A stretch of 64,000 bases of DNA from Vitellaria paradoxa (lineage: Eukaryota; Streptophyta; Magnoliopsida; Ericales; Sapotaceae): the NCBI GenBank assembly GCA_019916065.1, contig CM034238.1, positions 33,365,176 through 33,429,175 on the forward strand, in the 5' to 3' direction. This document shows positions 50,701-59,700 of the stretch, piece after piece (within the stretch, counting starts at the first letter, position 1; every line of letters begins with the position of its first letter). Below the pieces are notes generated by a model. The model had not been told where the DNA came from and did no database searches. It saw nothing but the letters and a program-made list of their open reading frames with translations. A program made the translations under genes and the position numbers.

Positions 50701-53700
50701 TCCAAACTTAGCAATTATGGATTGAAATATTATGCCTGTCAATCCCTTGGTTAACACATCTGCAAATTGACCTTCAGTAGAAACAAAGGGAGTACAAATT
50801 AACCACTATCTAGTTTTTCCTTTATGAAATGTCTGTCAACCTCAACATATTGGGTGCGTTTGTGTTGTACTGGATTATTGTTGTCGCAATAGAGTTTTCA
50901 TTGGTGCCTCCCACTTGATCTTCAAGTCTTCTAGGATGATTTTGAGCCGCAGTAGTTCACAAATTCCTAGTACCATTTTCCTAAATTCTGCTTTCGCACT
51001 AGACCTTACCATAACATTCTGCTTCCGCACTAGACCTTACCATAACATTCTGCTTCTTACTTCTCTAAGTCACAAGATTGCCACCAAGAAATAACTTGAT
51101 GTTGATCTTCGATCAAGTGGAGACCCTACGTAGTCAACATCTATGTAAGTATCAAGAGTCAGTTTTTCTCCATTTTTGAACAAAATTCCTTTCCCTAGTG
51201 ATTCCTTTAGATATCGTAATATCTTATATACTATGCACTTCCTTGGAGTTATGCAAATGACTTACCACACTTACTACATAGGCAATATTAGGCCTGGTAT
51301 GAGACAAGTAGATTAACTTCCTACTATTCTTTGACAAGAACCTCTGCCTATTGTAACATCCTTAGAACCTCTCTAAGTCTATGGTTGAAGTCTATAGAAG
51401 TCTCAACCGGATTGATTTCCCTATCTCTTTTAGTAGATCCCACACATATTTTTGTTAAGATATGAAAATTCCATGCCATGAGTGAGCAACTTCAATGCAA
51501 AGTATTTCAGACTCCCTAGCTCCCTATTTCAAATTCTTCAATCAAACACCTCCTTAAGGCTCCTCTTCCCTCCATATCATTTTCTGTTACCAAAATATCA
51601 TCCATATACACCAACAAGGCAGTCACTTCCCCTGAAACCAAGTGCTTAACAAACAAATTATGATCTCCTTGACTTTGTTTATATCCCATGGTTAGCATAA
51701 CTTTAGCAAATCGCCCTGAACCAAACTCTAGGTGATTGTTTTAGGCCATATAAAGCCTTTTTTAGTCTGCACACCTTTCCCTCTAGATTCAAACCAAAAC
51801 CAAGAAGAATTTCTATATAGATTTCTTCATCCAAATCCTATGTAAGAAGACATTCTTAACTGTTGCAAACTCCACCCAAGATTAGCAGCCAATGATAACC
51901 ATACCCTCATAGTATTCATTTTAGCAACAAGACCACAGGTTTCTAGGAAGTCAATCTCATAAGTTTGAGTATATCCCTTTGCTACCAATCTAGCCTTATG
52001 TCTTTCGAGAGATCCATTTTCCTTGTACTTGATATACAACTACCCATTTACACAATACTGCATTCTTTCCTTTAGGAGGTTCCACTAATTCCCAAGTTTT
52101 ATTTTTCTCCAAAGCATCCATTTCAACTCTCATAGCATCTCTCCATTCCTCATGACCAAAAGCCTCAAGCATAGTTTTGGGAATGGGTACAATGTTTAGG
52201 TGTGTAAGAAAAGTTTTGTGACTATGTGACAACTTCTCATAGGACATAAAATGAGATAACGAATATAATGGGAATTGAGTGCATTTTCTTGTGCCATTTC
52301 GAATAGCAATAGGAAGATGCCATCATGAGAATCAAAATTGGTATCTTGAGAAGATTCAGGCAGAGTATTTACCTCAGTACCAAGGATTGATTCAGAATCT
52401 TGAACTTGTGTATGTTCAGAGATGGGCATCATTTTTCTTGAATAGGTCTACAGTGAGTGGGTGGAACCTTGAACTTTAGTATTCTTTTCCAAAGCTGCGA
52501 TTTAAAAGGAGAAGAAGGATGATAAGGTGGATTAAATACAACAATATTCTATTAGAGGACTTTGAATAGGAGTCATGTTTGAAGAAAAGGAAGAAGAGTG
52601 AGAATCAAGTTCCAACACAATAAGTCCCTGTCCTTATCTTTCATAAAAGATGTCTTCCCCTGAAGATAAGGATGTGTGGAATAGCTTTCCTTTTTGACAA
52701 ACGTGACACCAGTGGATACATAGAATTTTTTTGTTGGAGGAGGATAGCATTTGTACCCTTTTTAAGTGGATGAATAACCCATAAAAACACACTTAAGTGC
52801 TCATGGGTCTAACTTTCTCTTGTTATGAGAATGAGTATGGACAAAAGAGAACCAAATATTTTTGGAACAAGATTATTGGTATTATTGAAATTAGAAAAGT
52901 ATGTAGACAAACTTGCAATACGACTTTTAAAACCAAGTACAGGAGAGGGCAGTTTGTTTACGAGATAAGCAACCATTAGAATAGCTACTCCCTAGTAATT
53001 TTTAGGAATATATTTCTGGAATAGAAATGCCTTGGTAGTAGCTAATAGATGACCATTTTTCCTTTCTACCACCCCATTTTGTTAAGAGATGCTAATATAA
53101 GATGACTCATAGATTATTCCCTCTTTCAGAAAGTATGGCTACAAGACTTGATTGAAAAAATCCTTAGCATTATCAAACCTAAATCTTTTGATCCCAACCG
53201 CAAACTGATTTTGATTATATTGTGGAAAGTAGGAAAAACAGACTCACATTGGACTTATTTTTGAGAAGAAAAATCCATGATACAGGAGTACAATCATCAA
53301 TGAAAGAAACAAACCAACAAGCCCTAGATACATTAGCAATAGTAGACGGTCCCCAAATATCACTATGAATGAGCTAAAAGGGAATAGGCATTCTTTTATT
53401 ACTGATGGGAAAAAAAGCATGTTTATGATTTGCAAGTTCATAACGATCACAATGAAAATGATTTTTAGCTAATCTTTAAAATAATAATGGAAACACAACT
53501 TTAAGAATTCCAAATGAAAGATGTCCAAGACAAAGATGATAAAGCCAAATCTTGCCTTGATTGGAAAGGGAAGATTCAAAAAGTATTGACAAAGATAAAT
53601 TATTCTTGATTCCATTTTGCCCACTAGATACTTCAAGATAGTAAAGTTCATCCCCTTCCTTAGTATGTCCAATCACCTTCCATGTACCCATGTTCTAAAT

Positions 53701-56700
53701 ATATAATGCAAGGAATAAAATGTCACATTACAATTCAAATCTTTTGTAAGCCTGTGTAATGGACGAAAGGTTGGTGGACAGTTTTGGGACATGAAGATCA
53801 TAATCAAGAGGCCGTTTGGAGGTTCAAAAACAAGAAAAAAAGTGAAACTTTTGGATAGTTTTTGTGTGTTTTTTTAGTTACTTTTTTTGTGTGTTTGGTG
53901 GAACAAAGTATATTTTTTAGCATTTTTTTTTGCATCTTTTAGGTGTTTGGTAAACTTTTTACTGTAGCAAATAAAAAAAGTGGTAACTTTTTGTGTGTTT
54001 GGTATGTTTTTTACTGTAACAAATCAAAAAAGTGGTAAATGCAACTTTTGGTGCGTTTGGTGGAACCACAATTTTTTTCACTTTTTTTATTTGCTACAGT
54101 AAAAAATAAAAGAAAAAGTTACCAATTTTTTGATTTGCTACAGTAAAAAACATACCAAACACACAATATGCAACTTTTGGTACTTTTATGCTAGTTTTTG
54201 AGCCTCCAAATGGGCCCCAAGTTTCAAGGTTTGGTTAATTAAGACACTTCCTCAGCTAGCAACTAGTTATTATGTACCATCAGCTGTACCTATTTTCTTA
54301 TTACTAGGACAAGGAGTGTAGGAAAATGAACTTGTGGGATAAAGGGGTCATAAGGTCTGTGGCCCCCGAATCAATAACCCAAGAGCCTGAAAAAGGTGTG
54401 CTTGGGACACTAAGAGCATAAGGAGGATACTTAACGAATAGGTGCCTGCATTAGTAGATTTTGTTATGAACCTAAATTAGTTAGATTAGATTACTTAGTT
54501 AGTTAGTTACAAATTAGTTTGATTAGCTAATCATAGTTAGAATAGTTAGTAAATGGGTGTAATGGGGCCTATAAATAGGAGGTATTGTAAGAAAAAATAT
54601 TATGAAAAAGAATAATCATTTTGGGATTAATTTCTCATTTGGGAGAGTCTTGGATTGCTCTTGAATTTAATCCAAACCCTTTTATTTCCTGTATTTTCCT
54701 TTATTTTCTCACCATCCAAACAACCAGAAGTGGGTTCACCTCAGATTTCTCCAAGGTTCCCAACAAATTCCACAACTTCTCTATTTCATCTTTTATTGAA
54801 TTCACCTAACTCCTGAGACATGTATGCTTCCCCAGATTGTGTGCAAGTCATATAAGCCTATCCATGTCCCCTTTCTTTTCCATTTATCATGTTCCAATTT
54901 TTATTGGAAAGCTGTTGCTTTTCATAGAGCTTCCAGCAATGTTCTATTGTGCGGCGAGGCGTTTTACAGTGAGTACACCATAGGTCATCCCTACTTGTGA
55001 TTTCAAGCTGCTCATTCATGGTCAAAGTTTGTTGATTAAGATTCGAATTCTTACCCCTTGCACATTTTGAGACCATAGCTAAAGCTTCAACTGCCTGAGA
55101 ATCAACCATGACTCCTTATGCCCTTCTTATGCTCGAATTATAGCAATAGTCTCATTCAATGAAGCAAGTCTTCTTTCCCAAGTGTACTCTAACGAGGTCA
55201 AATTCCATATTCCAACCTACAAGAAAAACATAAATCCTGTCTTTCTGCTCGAGCCTTTTCACCATGTCTGCGTCTTCACTGCACTTCAATTGGATGCATT
55301 GATAATGATCCATTTCATGCCACATTTTTTAGGAGACTGGCATACTCAGTGACAGTACGCTCTCCTTATTTGGTTGTAGAAATCTTAATCTTTATTTCAT
55401 AGATTTAGGGCAGCATCGTGAATCTTGGAATAAGGTCTGTCAAACAGCCTCGCAAATTTATTTGGTTGTGCTTAGGAATATACATGTATCGTTAATCTCA
55501 GGTAGCATTGAATTCCAGAACCAAAACATCAACATAGAGTCACCTTCATCCCAAGCATCAAATTTGGGATCCCCTGCTTTGGGTCCTGTATCAATCAAGT
55601 GACCCAATTTGCCTTTCCTTTTCAAAAAGTTCAAACTACCTGTGACCATTTTATGTAGTTTTTTCTGTTCAGTTTGTATGTAGCCTACAGACCAAGTAAA
55701 TCTCCTGTGGATGGATGAGAGTTTGTATCGATAAACTGCATGTTGGAACAGCTTGTGATTTCTAACAAAGAGACGATCAGAAAGTCGATTGAGGCTATCA
55801 ATGAAGGATGTCAAGTCAGCTAGCGTTCCGACGATGGACACAAAGTCGACTAGGGTTTCCGATGACAATCGCAAAGACAACTGGGATTCCTGACAAAGGT
55901 CCCTAGTTCCTCTAGAAGACCAGTGATGGTCGTGAAGTTACTTAGGAAGTCTGCTGATGATCGTGAGATTGTTTGGAAGAGCCGATGATGATTGTGCGAT
56001 CGTCTAATCATCACGAGAAAGCCAATGATCATCAACAATGTTTTTTTGAAGCCAACAACAATGGAAATAGTAATTAATGCCATCAATGAAATAAAAAAGA
56101 TGCCTGGCAATGAAGGCCAGCAAGCAGAAAAGAATTCCCAGAGAGACTAGAGCTCCGATACCATGTGAAGAAATTAGGTATGAAGAAAAATTCTCCTATG
56201 TGCTGTCAAATTCTCTGTACATGCCATCCAATATATGCAAGTAGGAATCAAATAAAAATAGAAAGCCTATAAATCAGATCCCCACAAATCAAGATATTGA
56301 CATAACTACTAGTGATAATATAATAGCCAAAAATACATATATTTACAGCTGTTCTTTTCACAAATATAAATGTAGCTTCTTGCACCCATACAACTATTAT
56401 GCTTTCACCTTCAACATGTACAACCAACAAACAAGCCTGAGGATGGTAAGAAATCCTACCTTTGCTCATTTGCTTAAGAGTATATTTACTTACATTTTTT
56501 CAAAGTTATGAGGTATTTGAAGATCCAATGGGGCCACGAATGAAGTCTTTTTCCTTGATTTTGAAGGGGGCAACAAGTATTTTGCTTCTTCCATGGGAGT
56601 AGGCCAATACTCCATGCCCCTTCGTTTTGTAATCCACAAACAAGACCCAGCTTTACGCTCATCCTCAATAAGCTCAAAAGCACCTGAACAAATAATGCGA

Positions 56701-59700
56701 CATCAATTAAGAAAATATAGGCCAAGATTAACCAAAAATAGGATATCCTCTAGACCTTTTTTTATGTTTTGTCTATACCACATAGGTAACTTATGGAGAG
56801 AGAAGGAAAAAATTTATGCAAGTGGAAGAAAAAAACATATGAGCAGCACCTTATGTCTTGTACTCTAATAGAAATCCATACAAGACTTAAATAGACTGTG
56901 ACAAAGTTTCAAAGTCCTTTCGAAAGGTAATTTTTCCTAACCACAAAAGGTTAAACTTGCAAGAAAGCAAATTTTAATTTATGAATTGGGCTCCAAATCA
57001 CGTTCTATTTTCTTTCTCTATTGTTTTCAGTCAAGGCATGCATGTTTTGCCTATGCTTTTCAAGTCTTTAATAAGAGGTAGGAGCAATAGTTCAAAAGTG
57101 AGGGAAAGAACTTGCCAAGTTTGGACTAGTTCAAGTAATTGACTAATTCACGATTTTTGAGTTTCATGTATGATTTCCTTATGTCATCCAAACTAATTCT
57201 AAAATTCAAAATATCTTGATGGTTTAATCTTTACCAGTTGTTTACTACTAGAAAAATGATTCATGCACCCAACCCCGACTAGTTTGGGACTAAGGTTTTG
57301 TTGAGTTGAGTTGAGTTGAGTTGTAGAACTTGTTCGGTATTGTTTGGAATCTTCCATTCCAAATTTCCTTCAAGGATTCATGGTGAATTATCAAACCCAT
57401 AAGGGAATTAAATTTGCTCCATTTGGATACTGATGGGACATCATGCATTTAATAAGTGATACATTTCCCTTAAATGATCAAACCTAGGATGCATCTTCAA
57501 ATATTTAATAAGTGCATTCCCCTTCAATAATACATTCCCCTTAAATTGTCTTTTGGCCTCCCCTAAGATGGTCTTCCCCAGGATTCGTCTTTTGGTTTGT
57601 TTTTATATTTTCTACTTAAAGAGCTGTATGTATTGCTTGTTGAAATGGTTGACTATTATGCATTGAGAAGTTGGGAGAGCTAATTTCCACCCTTCTCTTC
57701 TTGGTGTTCTTCTTCTTCTCTCTCTAGATATTTCTTCACTTCCTTGGCTATTTCTTCTCTCTTTACTAAATATCTTTCTTGTTTCACATCAAATTGGTAT
57801 CAGAGCCAAACCTGGTCATTCAAAAAAATAAATCAGCTTGAAAACCCATTGCTGTTTAAAACTAAAAGCTGTCAATCGAAGCCCTAGACCCAATCACCAA
57901 CAAAAGTCCCCCGTGCACATCCCTATTTCCACCCAAAATCAGCTCCGGCGACCTTTCTGGTGAGTCCCCAGACACTCTAAAACATTTTGAAAATTTTGTA
58001 TTTTTGTCCTGCTATATTTTTAGTATGTATTATAGGCATGATCAAATTGATTTGTTGGGCCAATGGATTTGTCTTACGCAAGGCAACCGTTCGGTTGCCA
58101 AATATATCATTGAATTTGAAGATTTTTGAATGAGATGCAATGTAGCTGAAGATAAATTTGTCATTCTATGCTGGCTTAGACGAGGCCTGCATAAATATCT
58201 TCGGAGAGAACTATACTTTAGAGGTGTTAGACCTCTCGACAGCACTTATGCTTTTGTTCAAGAATATGGGATGCTCATGAGGAACCCCACGAGATTGAGC
58301 AGATATGGCTATTATTCTTCAAACTTCCATGCATCAGACCAAGTTCCCTTTTCAAATCAGAAATCAAATTTTTATCCCCCAGTGTGCCTGTAATGGGTGA
58401 CCAAATCAAGGGAAATATGACTAAGGTAGTGCCCAATAATGATTACACCATTGAGAAAGGAGTTTGACGGAGGACTATCTAGAAGAATTGGTCTATGAGC
58501 CTAGCCCTAATGACTCTTGAGTTTGATGATTTTAATGAATTTGGTAATGTGGTTGATGTTGAGCCTTGCATCACTACTTCACCCAGTGAAGCTCTCATAT
58601 TCCCTGACAAGAAATAACTTAAAGAGAAGATTTTTGAGCCCATTCTTTTACAATTTGTTGATTCACGTGATGTTGTATCTATCTTATCTTATTGCACCAA
58701 ATAAAGCAACTAACCAGTTCATTGAGAACACTTGTATGATTGAGATTGTTAGTGGTGCGCTGTCCCAGTCAATGCCTAAGTCCTACAATGTTTATTGGGA
58801 TTTCGTCTGCTCTAATATAGAGTCCCTTCCACATTTTGATCCAGTTTTATTGGTGTTCTTTCAAACATTGCAAGATCTCGCGCTGGAGTTGAGTTATTTT
58901 CATCTGGGAAGAGTTGATGGGACACTAGGTTTTTACCGCCCCTTGCGCGCTTGCATAAACTTTGGAAGACGCTGGCGCATCCATGGCCTGGTGATTAAAG
59001 GAAGGAGCGCTTGATTTTTAACTCGACGGAGCCGAGTTTCTTCATGCCCAGCAGAATTGATGGAACATCATATAAAATATAAGTGATACATTCCCCTTAA
59101 ATGATCAACCCTAGGATGCATCTTCAAGTATTTAGTAAGTGCATTCCCCTAAAATTGTCTTTTGGCCTCCCCTAGGATGGTCTTCCCCAGATTTGTCTTT
59201 TGGTTTGTATTTGTATTTTCTATTTAAAGGGTTGCATGTATTGCTCATAGAAATGGTTGAATATTATGAATTGAAAAGCCCAAGAGCTAATTTCCCCCCT
59301 TCTCTTCTTGGTGTTCTTCTTCTCCTCCTCCTCCTCTGTAAATATTTCTTCTCTTTCTTGGCTATTTCTTCTCTCTTTGCTACATTTCTTTCTTATTTCA
59401 CATCAGATACTTTACTTATTTCTTCTTAAAATTAGTTTTTTGGCTATTTGTGAATTATCAAAGCATACCTTTTTCACCCATACATGAATTTTTCAATTTT
59501 TAAGCCTTTTTTTTTCCTTGCAATCTTTTAAAATGTGAAGAACGTGCCTAAATGCTACCCCCCCCCCCCAAAAAAAAAAAAAACAATATAAGACTGAAAA
59601 AGTTGGCCGAAACTTATTTGTAATAAGAAACAAATCAAGTCTCCCCAACAAAGCATTTATACCCATCCTATGGTATTCCACCCACGACCTCGTCCCTGTG

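Larger units (their letters stand above)
50468..56362 (-). mobile_element. Ty1/copia element 3, degenerate, with two later insertions
   Basis: LTRs at 50468-50666 and 56166-56362 (TGTGA...TTTCTTCA on the minus strand) match along their length. The primer site TGGTATCGGAGC (56152-56163, minus) follows the 5' LTR and a CAGCTTGAAGGGGAG polypurine tract precedes the 3' LTR. Order right to left: leader, gag with zinc knuckle, protease, integrase, RT, RNase H. A MITE (53810-54216) and a solo LTR (54462-54743) lie inside. The flanking 5 bases do not match. Same strand as the host gene, in the intron between exons 3 and 2. Confidence 0.92.
57431..59405 (+). mobile_element. Non-autonomous gag-type LTR element, copy 3 (TR-GAG-like)
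   Basis: LTRs at 57431-57791 and 59058-59405 (TGATGG...CACATCA) are flanked by the exact duplication GATAC (57426-57430 and 59406-59410). Primer site TGGTATCAGAGC at 57795-57806. The 1.27 kb interior has a Ty3/gypsy gag C-terminal remnant and a degenerate acidic region, but no pol. Tail AACTCGACGGAGCCGAGTT at about 59019-59037 matches element 2. Antisense to the host gene, in the intron between exons 2 and 1. Confidence 0.92.

Noticed and set aside
53810..54216. hAT versus PIF assignment of the MITE from its target duplication
   Set aside because: Flanks AATCAAGA and CCAAGTTT do not give a clean 3-, 5- or 8-bp duplication, so no superfamily is claimed.
56593..56868. 91-codon plus-strand ORF
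   Set aside because: Antisense shadow of NQR exon 2.
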